A DNA stretch of 64,000 bases from Chlorops oryzae (GCA_020466095.1 CM035807.1:105824227-105888226), one strand, 5' to 3'. Shown: positions 46,876 through 58,575, numbered from the stretch's first letter. Numbers and translations are program-made. Notes: generated by a model from the sequence alone, not told the origin.

Positions 46876-47971
46876 ATATAAGGGGCCGTTTTCTCATCTT
46901 TTTTTTATTGTAAGCTAAATTATCCTGATGATAATTTCATTCAAATTTGATTAATAAGTCAAAGAAAATGAATATTAAACGGCAGATAGAGCTTCTCTTT
47001 CCATGGTCAGCCTTGTCGGAGGTAGGAAATAAAAAATTTGATAAAATTTTTTTATTTTTTTCTTATATCAGTCTTCTTGCAAAACCTGAGCGTTGAGCTA
47101 TAAATATCCAGATTTTCTAATTTATTGATTGTTTATTTTCCCTACTTTATAAAATGCTTTATTACACCTCGACTTTAAAGACAAAAAAAAAAAAAAAAAA
47201 AAAAATATGAGCCGAGCTGATTGAGATTGTTTGAATGATTTTCGCCCGAATGTTGAAAGGTCCTTGTACGCATAATGATTTAACCTTCGTACCTTCTGAT
47301 AAGTGACCGTAATCCTTGGAAAACCACCGTCTAGACATCATTATAAACGATGACGTGCGATGGAAAATGAAACGCAAACATTGCTTTGGGGCTAAATCGA
47401 GTTCGTGCTCCAGAATCATACAAGATTCTTTTGAATCTCGCTCAAGCAGGATATACTTAAATAAATATATATGTATGTATTTATATAGATTTATGCTGGA
47501 TACTTGTGTATAACAACCATTGTATATAAATTTGAATTTGTGAAGCAAAGCTCAATGACTTGATAAACAAAACCAAAATGAAAACAAATCTTTTTAACAC
47601 AAGCAAAATCAATCACCATTACCAGTTTCCGTCACGATGGCTTTGGTATGTGTTAGTGTGGATATCTCAAAATCTTTTCCTTTTCCTTCGTTCTGTTTTC
47701 CTTCCGTTTATCCTTTGCAAAAAATTCGAATTAAACTTTTTAGGTATTGCAAAAAAAAGTTTTAATACATATGGCGTGCTAAGTTTTACCGCTCTCAATG
47801 GAACCAAAATAAATGCCATACGTATATCGATAAACATATTTACATGAAGGCAGTCCTTATGGCATAATTTTTCAAAAAATTCAATTTGTCTCTGTCATGT
47901 TACGATGGAAATGTACATATTTGCATTGTCCGCTTCGATGACACACCCAAAAAGGACCAAAAGATAAAGAT

Positions 47972-48009
<38 letters not shown>

Positions 48010-48790
48010 AAAAAAACTATATATCTAAATAAAACGATAAGACAAGCGTACCTATAAAGAAAGTCATGATCTTCCTATGTTATTCTTTAAGGAATAAAGT
48101 ATGTTTGAAGGCTCTTGAAAGAAGCACGAACAACAACAGCCAAAAAAAAAAAGAGGAAATAATTCATGGAATCCTACAGATAGAAGAATGAAGAAACAAA
48201 AAAAAAAAGTATTTCCCACTTATTCCACATGTGTGATCTTTCTCGACATTTTCAACTCATTCAATTCGGTATTCACTTTCGTTCTTGTGGGCTCTGTGGT
48301 TCCTAACACACGAATACGCTTGATGCTTTCCAGAAAGCCATTTCGAAAAAAAAAGAATAACACAAAGAATGAAAGGAGATAAAAAAAAAATAGATTAAAA
48401 AGGCACACAAAATGTGCTGAAGAGAAAATAGTAAAGGAGTATATCCCTACCCTTTCGCTTCCTTGTTTAGAATCGCCTTTGGCATATGGCACAAAAAAAA
48501 AAATAAGAAGAAGAATTCAATGGTTTGTTCGGTTCTTTGTTCGTTTGGCAGGACTGTACGGTGAGGTCCTTTTACGTGTTGACGGAATTGAATTCCTCGT
48601 CCTCGTTATCGTTCGCTTTGCCAAGAAGCGTCTCTTTCACTTCGCAGAGAGTGCCAAAGATACAAAAAAAAAAAAAAAAGGAATACCGAAAAAAGAAGAC
48701 GATAGTACGATGAGTAGAAGAAAAATGAGCGCTCCGAGAAGAACAAAGTAAATTCAAATCCTCCTTTATGACAATAAAAACAGAGAGAGT

Positions 48791-48832
<42 letters not shown>

Positions 48833-49123
48833 ACGAGAGGAGCGCGACAGAAGAAATTGAAAAATTCCACAAAATACGCCCACAAAAAAACAACAACAAA
48901 AAACTAGCCAACAAACGCTTCAAAGTCGCGCTGATCATTGTTTTGTGTCCTGTGTTCGGTCATTGTGGCTAGGCGAGTGTTGTTCCCTCTGGTTTGGGAA
49001 ATTTGTTCAGCAAATTACAAAACCAACAATCGCATCAAGTGTGCTATAAAGCAAAAGGAAAGGACAGACACACACAACTATAGAAACATATACATACATA
49101 CATACGTACGTATATCGGCATTC
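46876..49123. other. Non-coding stretch with A and GA tracts
   Basis: An A run of about 23 bases (47183-47205), GA arrays (47975-48009, 48781-48830) and several A tracts are present. Frames of 60-128 residues overlap these tracts and show no domain. Confidence 0.55.
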
Positions 49124-49785
49124 CCCAGCAGCAAATATCCCGCTGACATCATCGATGAAGTCAAGGTGACTTTGGATCCGGTATGCGTGACAATTCAAAT
49201 GACACTTTGTATGACATGTGTATAGAAGTTGGACAGTGAATTCACCGGTGATAATGTCATGCTAGAGGGTGCGATGGCGAGAGCAGCACATTGTTCTTTT
49301 TCTCTCTAAATGTCGATTTATAGAAACCAGTTTGATTAACTCTCTTCTTTGCTCCTCTCTTTGTCCTCTCTTTGTCCTCTCTTTGTCCTCTCTTTGCCTC
49401 TCTTTGTCCTCTCTTTGTCCTCTCTTTGTCCTCTCTTTGTCCTCTCTTTGTCCTCTCTTTGTCCTCTCTTTGTCCTCTCTTTGTCCTCTCTTTGTCCTCT
49501 CTTTGTCCTCTCTTTGTCCTCTCTTTGTCCTCTCTTTGTCCTCTCTTTGTCCTCTCTTTGTCTTCTCTTTCTTTGTCCTTCTTTGCCTCAATCATTTGTT
49601 CGATTAACTAATTTCCATTCTTGTCCTCAATTTTGCTACTCGTCCCTCATTGTCCAATCGATTTGTCCGGATTCTGAGTGTAACCTGCTCTTTTCCTCTC
49701 TACGATTGACATGTCCTCAAAACTTTTCTCTGAAATGTCCTCTATATGTCATCCTGATGCTCACTTGCTTGTCCATCAAATAATT
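49124..49785. mobile_element. CCCAGC-type element, second copy, with minisatellite expansion
   Basis: CCCAGCAGCAAATATCCCGC, then CATCATCGATGAAGTCAAGG, GACACTTTGTATGACAT, GGTGCGATGGCGA, AGCAGCACATTG and TATAGAAACCAGTT follow the element at 24471-24730 closely. Where that copy reads CTTCTTTGCCCTCTCTTTG this one continues into an 11-bp array. After the array only fragments align (CGGATTCTGAGT, CTCTATATGTCAT). The tRNA-like module is not recognisable. The right boundary is approximate. Confidence 0.7.
49350..49562. repeat. 11-bp minisatellite (TCCTCTCTTTG)n, about 19 copies
   Basis: The unit TCCTCTCTTTG repeats almost perfectly for about 210 bp, with one shorter unit near 49394. Because 11 is not a multiple of three, every frame cycles through the same 11-codon pattern. 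The 79-144 residue Leu/Ser/Cys frames and the minus-strand Arg/Glu/Asp frames are repeat translations. Confidence 0.95.
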
Positions 49786-52700
49786 TGTCCGTCTGGTCAT
49801 TTTCCTGCTTTCTACAAATTTAGAAAATGCTCTCTTAACGTTGTTTCTCTTGATAATGCTCTAGACTGCATCAATCCTGATGTGTCACGGTTTAAGTCTT
49901 AGCCTTACAACAAATTCAGTTGTCCGTTTTACGTCCTTCTTCCATTGCTTCGAAAATCTAATAAATCAGTGGGTATAGGCACAATTGGAAAATTGGAATG
50001 AAGCAATTAGCAGGAATGGTTATTGAAAGATTGGACCAAATGCGTTTGATTTAGTGCCTCTCCTTGCCATAATTCTCAGGAATAATTTATGCTATGAATT
50101 TATTGTATGTGATCCTGATAATTCGAGAATAATTTCGCTTTGTTTTCCTGCATTTCTAATCGACATTATAAATGATAATGATAGTATGAGTAGAACTGAT
50201 TTGGACCACCAAAGTCAGAGGAGATACCTAAAGCCATTTTCTAAGGCGAATATTTCCTCAAAATATATTAAAGAACGTTGAAGAATACTGCATTTTTGTT
50301 TCTGTCCTCTTCTCAATGCCATAAAATTTTTTCTAATAATTTAAATTGCTATAATTTGTTTGCTTTAATTTGGAGGATATTATCCTCCGAAAAATAAATT
50401 AAACAGAAAATAAAAATAATGAAATTCTACGTCTTTCTCAAGCTTTTGTTTTCTCTGACATTTTGGTTATCCTTTTGGTTTTTTTTTTTGTTTTGTTGGA
50501 AACTCCTCTCTAATAAATTGGGATGATGATGAATTCATTTGAATGACACGAAAAATGATAGATTTCACATAGATTTATCACAAATTCTGACGCGCTTTTT
50601 ATTTTGCTTCTCTCTTGACATGAGCAAGGCAAGAATCAGAAGAGAGAGAGAAAAAAAAGGTTAACGCTTCTCCAGACCAATAACAAAAGAACATCACTTG
50701 CCTTTGACGTGTTGGGTTTTGTCAAAATAGATAAATTATGTGACGCCATGACAGAATGGCAATTACAACAAAGGCAATAGCAGCATCAACACCAACAACA
50801 ATAGCAACAAAATCCCAAATAGTAGCAGTCAAACAATTACGATGTTTCAGCTTCTGTCTAAGCCCTGTTGACCTTTTTGGATACGCAACATTTCATAGCC
50901 AAGTAATTTACGTGCCAGATTTGAATGGATTTGCGTGAATCTCTCTTCCTTTTCCTATTTTATTTGATCCAGTTTGCTTTCTTTCGCTTTCGCTTTCGCA
51001 TTAGTGTGGGTAATTTTGTTTGTCGCAGTTATTTTCTACACTCGTTTTCCTTTAAACGGATTTCCTATTTAACATTTAGATTGATTTCTCTTGCGTGTGC
51101 ACGAATCATTTCATCCCATCTCATTCCATTCCATTCCATTCAATCCCATTCCATTTTGTTTCATTCCATTCCATTCTGTTCCGTTCCGTGCCGTTACATT
51201 CCGCCGCGCCGCCCCGCTCCATTTTATATTGCAAAATATTTCTTTTTTATGACTTTAATATCCTGCTAACACCATCTTCAAAATTTACGACTTAAAAAAG
51301 GAGAAAAATGCGCAAAATTGTTGGAAAATTGTAGAAAATGTGAAAAAAATCCTAGCATCTCGCGTATCAAAAATAAATATCACACGTTCACGCTCACCTA
51401 AACGTCACAAACTCACACTAGAAATTTTCTTTCATATCCGTTTTAATGTCGTCATTTGAGTGTAACTGCCATCGTCATCGCTTTTCTCTTGTTCTCCCCT
51501 TAAAGCCTTGTTGTTTTTTTTTTTGCGTTCGTTTCTTTGATCTCATACTTCAAACATGTCCTTTTTTTTTTTGTTTTTTTTGGGTATTCATCCTTACGCT
51601 GCAAAAAAGGTGTTCGATGTTCGGTGATTGTTACTTACTCATCTTGTCTTTCTGACTGGCAGAAAACGTCATTTGAATGGTTTATTCCTTTTATTTTTGT
51701 TGCTGTGCTCGACGAACAATGTCCGTCCGTCCGTCCGTCCGTCCGTTCATGCTGCGTACTACGTTCGGCGAATGGCGTTGGTGAACATGTAAAATCCATT
51801 TATTTTTGACATAAAACACATAAATCTAAATTTGATATGATTTTTTTTTTTTTTTTTGCCTCAATTCGAAATCGTTTCGCATATAAAATATTCCTTTTAT
51901 TTTTTACGTAAGCCTTGACTGTAGTGGAAAGTGTGAAAAAAAAAAAATAAAATAAATACTTTCAGCCTCTGTGAGCGGAAAGGGGTAATATTTTTCTTCT
52001 TCTTATTTCCTTTCATTATTTATTGAAAACCTAAGCCTATAATAACGGTCTTTATGCTTTTCCGCACGTTCACAAAAGTTGATTGCTCTTTTCGTGCAGC
52101 TCATTAAGTAAGACACGTCGTATGCGGAATGTCATTGTGTGTGTATTTGAGAACGAATTAAGTTCCACATACGACGCGTGTTATGTTAATCTGAGCGATT
52201 TAGTTTTCGGAACTATTACGCTGGGATGGGATAACATTTATCTCTCATGTATGCATGAACAATATTCATTGAATATAGAGCGAAAGGTTTTGTAAGAAAG
52301 TCTCCTTACCAAAAATAATATACATATATATATGTACCTATATAATAGGAGCGTTTCATAGAGGAGTAGGTAATTCAAAACTAATTAGCTTGGAAAATAT
52401 GATATCAAACGGAGTTTCGAAATACTCTTATCTATTCTGCTATATTCATTTCGCACATAAGGAGAAGGATTCTGGATGAATTTCACTGTTAAAAGCTATC
52501 GAAACAACATGAATTTTAATATACAGAAATAACCCGCTTAATGTGGGAGATATGTTCCATCAATGTACAGCATAATGCGCATAATGAAGCTATAATGTTT
52601 CAAATTATAAAAATGCGTCTGTACAGAATCGCACCAAACATGGAAAACACCAACACTTTTTTGGATATCTTACATACATACATATTTACTTGTTGTAGTA

Positions 52701-53043
52701 AGAATATTACCTTTTAGGTGAAAAGATAATTGTGACGAATACGGGTATGTGGAAAGGGTTCTTCCCTTAAACGTGAAAATATGTAAAGAGCGGAAAAATT
52801 TAAATTCTTTCATACAAAGCTTCGTTCATTAATTTTTTAGCCTTCTTGATTTACGAATTTTCGAAGTTTTCGAGGAAAATAAACGTTTAAGGGAAGGCTA
52901 CTTTTGTTTTCCCTTTCTCAGGGAAAGGTAATTCAATTTAAAATTGATGTAAGTTATTTCCCTATACCAAGATTGAGGAGAAATTTTAATAACTTAATTC
53001 AGAAAAATCATTTCCTAAGCGTCAATATAATTATTATGTATAA
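49786..53043. other. Non-coding stretch with (ATTCC)n and (GTCC)n patches
   Basis: (CATTC/ATTCC)n lies at about 51111-51195 and (GTCC)n at 51720-51746. T tracts lie at 51519-51532, 51562-51580 and 51841-51858. At 52905-52930 CCCTTTCTCAGGGAAAGG is a palindrome matching the one at 54089-54108 in inverted orientation. Frames of 60-114 residues have no recognisable motif. Confidence 0.55.
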
Positions 53044-53827
53044 ACAAGTAAAGAAGTTTACATCGGCTAAGCCGATTGCACACATACCTTTTCCTCAGCC
53101 TAAAATATGTTAAAACACTACCTTAACAAAAATTCCAGCCGTTTTCGTTGTTCTAGCTTGGATATCTATACTTTAACTGTACTTCGATTTAGCTTCTCAA
53201 GCTCGAGATTATTATTAAGCACAAAATTTTCGCGGATGGTGGGCATGGTCAAATTTTAACCATAAGTGACGATTTTATTTGGCGGCAAAATACACAATCC
53301 GAAGAAGCAAAAAAAAAAAATCATTTTTGTATACAGATATGAGAATAAGAGAAAGAGTGTTTTTTTCTAATGTGTAGGATGATGACCATAGCTTAAGCGA
53401 TGTCGCAAGCGAAAGCTTAACTCTACATAGTAGCTATACACACACCAAATTTCAATAAGCTGGGATGTAAAGTAAAAAAGTTATCCACGAAAAACTTTAA
53501 AAATCGTGATTTTTGAAACTTCTGAACCACTTCCCACGACCCAAGAAGGGACTACGAAAAAAATTTGTATGCAGTTTTTCGGACATTTACCTGGTTCAAG
53601 TCCATGCCAAATTTCAATATGATATCTTTCATGGCTTAGGAGTAAATTACGAAAAACTAAAGTGTGACCGACAGACAGACAGACAGACAGACAGACATGG
53701 CTAGATCGACTCCTCTTGTCACCCTGATCAAGAATATATATATATGTCTATATCTATCGCGACTCCTTTGGTATGTTACATACTCCGTGCCAAACTTAAT
53801 ATACCCTTTCCTTCGGAAAAGGTATAA
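53044..53827 (-). mobile_element. Helentron-like element, family 2, copy A (short)
   Basis: Read on the minus strand, the element starts with the palindrome TATACCTTTTCC-GAA-GGAAAGGGTATA. It continues through an AT tract, the core TGATCAGGGTGAC...CGATCTAGCCATGTC and a short GTCT run (about 5 units), and ends with a hairpin of AATCGGC and GCCGATG followed by AACTTCTTTACTTGTTT. It has only about one unit of the 100-bp tandem repeat. A 63-codon plus-strand frame (53513-53704, MKLLNHFPRPKKG...) is shared with copies B and C. Confidence 0.85.
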
Positions 53828-54139
53828 AAATATATGAATATTATAAAATTATCCCTCAATCTTGGCATGACCTGAACGAACATGTTCGTGTGCATGATCA
53901 TGCCGAGCCTTTCATGCATTCATTTCTTTTCATGCATGACGAAAAATCAAAATTTTTGTGGACTTTGCGTCATGCATCGTAAGTGTGACATATACATGCA
54001 TATATTCACTAATCTACACATACATGCCGGTGATGCCGCATGATCGTATCTATGCCTCTTAACTCACATCGATTTGGGAATTAAATTACCTTTCCCTGGG
54101 AAAGGGAAAACAATCACATACCCGATAGATTTGATTTTT
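53828..54139. other. Spacer rich in CATGCAT palindromes
   Basis: Between copies A and B lie CGAACATGTTCG, GCATGATCATGC, TTCATGCATTC, TCATGCATGACG and further CATGC/GCATG motifs within about 180 bp. CTTTCCCTGGGAAAGG (54089-54104) follows. No gene is seen. Confidence 0.6.
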
Positions 54140-54268
54140 TATACCTTTTCCGAAGGAAAGGGTATATTAAGTTTGGCACGGTGTATGTAACATACCAAAG
54201 GAGTCGCGGTAGATATAGACATATATATATATTCTTGATCAGGGTGACAAGAGGAATCGATCTAGCCA

Positions 54269-54344
<76 letters not shown>

Positions 54345-55656
54345 GGTCACACTTTAGTTTTTCGTAATTTACTCCTAAGCCATGAAAGATATCATATTGA
54401 AATTTGGCATGGACTTCAACCAGGTAAATGTCCGAAAAACTGCATACAAATTTTTTTCGTAGTCCCTTCTTGGGTCGTGGGAAGTGGTTCAGAAGTTTCA
54501 AAAATCACGATTTTTAACGTTTTTCCTGGATAACTTTTTTACTATACATCCCAGCTTATTGAAATTTGGTGAGTGTATAGCTACTATGTAGACTTAAGCT
54601 TTCGCTGAAAAAAAATTGCGACATCGCTATAACTATGGTCATCATCCTACACAATAGAAAAAAACACTCTTTCTCTTATTCTCATATCTGAATACAAAAA
54701 TTATTTTTTTGCTTCTTCTGATTGTGTATTTTGCCGCCAAATAAAGTCGTCCATTATGGTTAAATTTTGACCATGACCACATTTCGCGAAATTCGCAAAA
54801 ATTGATTTTCACTATTTTGAATTGAGTATTTCGCAGCTAAACAAAATGTCCTCTAAGGGTTAAAATTTGATCAAGACCACCATCCGCGAAATTCGCGAAA
54901 ATTTGATTTTCACTATTTTGAATTGAGTATTTCGCAGCTAAACGAAATGACCGCTAAGGGTTAAAATTTGACCATGACCACCATTCTTGAAATTCGCAAA
55001 AATTGATTTTCACTATTTTGAATTGAGTATTTCGCAGCTAAACAAAATGTCCTCTAAGGGTTAAAATTTGATCAAGACCACCATCCGCGAAATTCGCGAA
55101 ATTTGATTTTCACTATTTTGAAGTGAGTATTTCGCAGCTAAACTAAATTTCCTCTAAGGGTTAAAATTTGATCAAGACCACCATCCGAGAAATTCGCGAA
55201 AATTTGATTTTCACTAGTTTGAATTGAGTATTTCGCAGTTAAACAAAATGTCCTCTAAGGGTTAAAATTTGATCAAGACCACCATCCGCGAAATTCGCGA
55301 AAACCTGATTTTCACTATTTTGAATTGAGTATTTCGCAGCTAAACAAAATGTCCTCTAAGGGTTAAAATTTGATCAAGACCACCATCCGCGAAATTCGCA
55401 AAAATTTTATTTTCACTATTTTGAATTGAGGTTTTCGCAGCTAGACAAAATGTCCTCTAACGGTTAAATTTTGACCATGACCACCATTCGCGAAAATTTT
55501 GTGCTTAATAATAATCTCGAGTCTTAGAAGGTTTAAATAGATATCCAAGCTAGGAACTGCAGGAATTTTTGTTAAGGTAATGTTTTAACATATTTCAGGC
55601 TGAGGAAAAGGTATGTGTGCAATCGGCTTAGCCGATGTAAACTTCTTTACTTGTTT
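54140..55656 (+). mobile_element. Helentron-like element, family 2, copy B (long)
   Basis: Order on the plus strand: TATACCTTTTCCGAAGG palindrome, (AT)n, core (54236-54272), (GTCT)n (about 19 units, 54271-54343), a conserved 180-bp block containing the minus-strand frame 54262-54501 (79 codons), a 100-bp tandem repeat block (54733-55490), the AATCGGCTTAGCCGATG hairpin and the terminal CTTTACTTGTTT. It is in inverted orientation to copies A and C. Confidence 0.9.
54733..55490 (+). repeat. 100-bp tandem repeat inside family-2 copy B, about 7.5 units
   Basis: Units of 100-102 bp contain CACTATTTTGAATTGAGTAT, TTCGCAGCTAAACAAAATG and TCCTCTAAGGGTTAAAATTT, then CATCCGCGAAATTCGCGAAA. CTAAGGG recurs near 54859, 54960, 55060, 55160, 55261 and 55362. 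The palindrome TTCGCGAA sits in most units. No open frame is kept. Confidence 0.95.
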
Positions 55657-56013
55657 TTTATTGAAATTGTATTTCTTCATGTCTATGGTTTTTAACAGTT
55701 TCTGTTTCAGTGTAGAGGCAACACTGAACTTTATGCTTAGTGATACGATTCTAATACGCGCTTTCGCAGCGCGTGTGTAAAATTTTTCATTTCAAAATTG
55801 ATTGGTCATTTGTCGAGGTTTGTGAACTTTCGAGTTTTCGAGGCAAATAGACGTTTCAAGGAAGACCCCAAATAGTATCGTAAGCTTTTCTGCTTTGTAA
55901 TTCAGTCCATGGGGGAAAACTTGATAGATGAATGAATGATGACGAAGTCTTAAGGTCTTTTAAAGCACCATAAAAAAAAAAAAAATGAAATATTGAAATC
56001 CGCTGTGAGTTGA
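55657..56013. other. Spacer between copies B and C (left part)
   Basis: Apparently unique DNA; no gene or paired ends are recognised. Confidence 0.5.
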
Positions 56014-56018
56014 TTATA

Positions 56019-56183
56019 GGGGTATTCACAAAGGCGTCGGAAAATAGGAGAGTCGGAAAATCGGAAAACTTTAACTGCTTAAAAAGTTGTGCAAGATACA
56101 AAAAAAGTTAAAATTTTTAAGAAGTCGCATTTTTCCGATTTTTCGACTTTCCAACGTTTTTAACACGCCTTTGTGAATACCCC
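56019..56183. mobile_element. 165-bp MITE with TTATA target duplication
   Basis: GGGGTATTCACAAAGGCGT at the left returns inverted as ACGCCTTTGTGAATACCCC. Both sides carry TTATA (56014-56018 and 56184-56188). GTCGGAAAAT / ATTTTTCCGAT inside also pair. A 3-bp TWA-type duplication (Harbinger) or a 5-bp one are both possible readings. Confidence 0.85.
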
Positions 56184-56188
56184 TTATA

Positions 56189-57257
56189 ATTCACAAATTT
56201 ATTTTCACAATGAAAGAAATAAGAATGAGAGCAGTAAATATTTTCAAAAAGCGTTTTTTGTTTAGCGTCCATTAGCGGTTTTCTTCATTAATTTTGACAT
56301 TTTATAATTTCTATTCACTTATTTTTACGTTACTAAACGCAAATGTCTCGCTTCATTAAGCGATATTTCTATTTAAAAAATGCATCGACATAAAGCTCAA
56401 TGAAAATATCGTTGTTCAAAAAAATAAAAATAAATGTAAAAAGTGGGCAAGGTTTCTTGTTATTGTGTAATAAGAAGAGTCTGGTGGAACTTTGTTTTTT
56501 ATATCGCTCACTTTGCACAATTTTTGAAATCTTTGCCATTTTTAGCTACTGGATGGAGTTTCCTTTTGGGCTGTTTACTACCAAGATTTGTTTCTCCAAG
56601 ACGGAGGCTAAAACTTTGTCATGGAAAGGAAAAGAATTATTCAACTGCTTACGAGATATAGCCATAAGTAAAAAAGAAACTTAATTCTCAGCCACAATTT
56701 TCGAGATCAATTTAAAATTAAACTGCAATAACAAACACAGGGAATCGCTGCATTTATCAAGCACGTTCATTCAGGAAATGCAGTTTTTTCAATACTGGAT
56801 GACATCAAATTGAATGCGCTTAATTTGCCAAAAGCCGCGAAAAAGGGCGCTGTAGGCGGATCAAGCTGTACTGCGAAAGGCAGGGACAAGCGGGCAATAA
56901 ATTTAGGAAGCCCGAAAATGACATGAGCTCTTCTCTTAAAGTCCAAAAACCACCAGTCACCGTGGACACAACCAGTATTAAAGAGCATTTTCCCAGAATA
57001 GAATTGTTTGTGTATTCAAACTGAAAGCTTAACTAAAGTATCCCAATAAAATTTCAGTTAGCAGGAATCTTATATTAGTCTGAGGACTTATTTGACCGAC
57101 ATTTATTGCTTTTATTAGATTTTCGTCGTAAATTGTTTTTTTATTAAAATTTTGATTGTCCTTGTGACTTTTGAAGTAAATTGTTAAAATTCATCTCTCA
57201 AGTTTGTTCGTACATTTTTGTTTTCATTTATTGAAACATTAAAGAGGATTTAAATAA
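56189..57257. other. Spacer between copies B and C (right part)
   Basis: No gene is supported. The 94-codon plus frame (56400-56684) and the 73-codon minus frame (56767-56988) lack recognisable motifs. Confidence 0.5.
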
Positions 57258-58369
57258 AACAAGTAAAGAAGTTTACATCGGCTAAGCCGATTGCACACAT
57301 ACCTTTTCCTCAGCCTGAAATATGTTAAAACATTACCTTAACAAAAATTCCTGCCGTTCCTAGCTTGGATATCTATTTATACCTTCTAAGACTCGAGATT
57401 ATTATTAAGCACAAAATTTTCGCGGATGGTGAGCATGGTCAAATTTAACCGTTAGAGGACATTTTGTCTAGCTGCGAAAACCTCAATTCAAAATAGTGAA
57501 AATAAAATTTTTGCGAATTTCGCGAATGGTGATCATGGTCAAGTTTTAACCGTTAGAGGACATTTTGTATAGCTGCGAAATCCTCAATTCAAAATAGTGA
57601 AAATAAAATTTTTGCGAATTTCGCGAATGGTGGTCATGGTCAAATTTTAAACCGTAAGAGGACATTTTTTCTAGCTGCGAAAACCTCAATTCAAAATAGT
57701 GAAAATAAAATGTTTGCGAATTTCGCGGAAGGTGGTCTTGATCAAATTTTAACCCGTAGAGGACATTTTGTTTAGCTGCGAAATACTCAATTAAAAATAG
57801 TGAAAATCAGGTTTTCGCGAATTTCGCGGATGGTGGTCTTGATCAAATTTTAACCCTTAGAGGACATTTTGTTTAACTGCGAAATACTCAATTCAAACTA
57901 GTGAAAATCAATTGTTGCGAATTTCGCGAAATGTGGTCATGGTCAAAATTTATCCATAATGGACGACTTTATTTGGTGGCAAAATACACAATCAGAAGAA
58001 GCAAAAAAATAATTTTTGTATTCAGATATGAGAATAAGAGAAAGAGTGTTTTTTTCTATTGTGTAGGATGATGACCATAGTTATAGCGATGTCGCAATTT
58101 TTTTTTCAGCGAAAGCTTAAGTCTACATAGTAGCTATACACTCACCAAATTTCAATAAGCTGGGATGTATAGTCAAAAAGTTATCCAGGAAAAACGTTAA
58201 AAATCGTGATTTTTGAAACTTCTGAACCACTTCCCACGACCCAAGAAGGGACTACGAAAAAAATTTGTATGCAGTTTTTCGGACATTTACCTGGTTGAAG
58301 TCCATGCCAAATTTCAATATGATATCTTTCATGGCTTAGGAGTAAATTACGAAAAACTAAAGTGTGACC

Positions 58370-58445
<76 letters not shown>

Positions 58446-58575
58446 TGGCTAGATCGATTCCTTTTGTCACCCTGATCAAGAATATATATATATGTCTATA
58501 TCTACCGCGACTCCTTTGGTATGTTACATACACCGTGCCAAACTTAATATACCCTTTCCTTCGGAAAAGGTATAA
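57258..58575 (-). mobile_element. Helentron-like element, family 2, copy C (long)
   Basis: It begins on the plus strand with AAACAAGTAAAGAAG and the CATCGGCTAAGCCGATT hairpin, then the 100-bp repeats (57425-57975), the conserved block with the 79-codon plus frame (58213-58452), (GACA)n (about 18 units), the core, an AT tract and the terminal palindrome ending GGTATA. It is nearly identical to copy B but inverted, and about 200 bp shorter, which equals two 100-bp units. Confidence 0.9.
57425..57975 (-). repeat. 100-bp tandem repeat inside family-2 copy C, about 5.5 units
   Basis: The same unit as in copy B, inverted: GAATTTCGCGAATGGTG, GAGGACATTTTGT, GCTGCGAAA and CTCAATTCAAAATAGTG recur about every 100-104 bp. 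Confidence 0.9.

Noticed and set aside
49257..49783. Leu-Ser-Cys-Pro and Arg-Gly-Gln-Arg repeat proteins
   Set aside because: Products of the 11-bp minisatellite, open in several frames on both strands.
54733..55490. CRISPR-like array of regularly spaced repeats
   Set aside because: Units are contiguous 100-bp tandem repeats without unique spacers, inside a eukaryotic mobile element.
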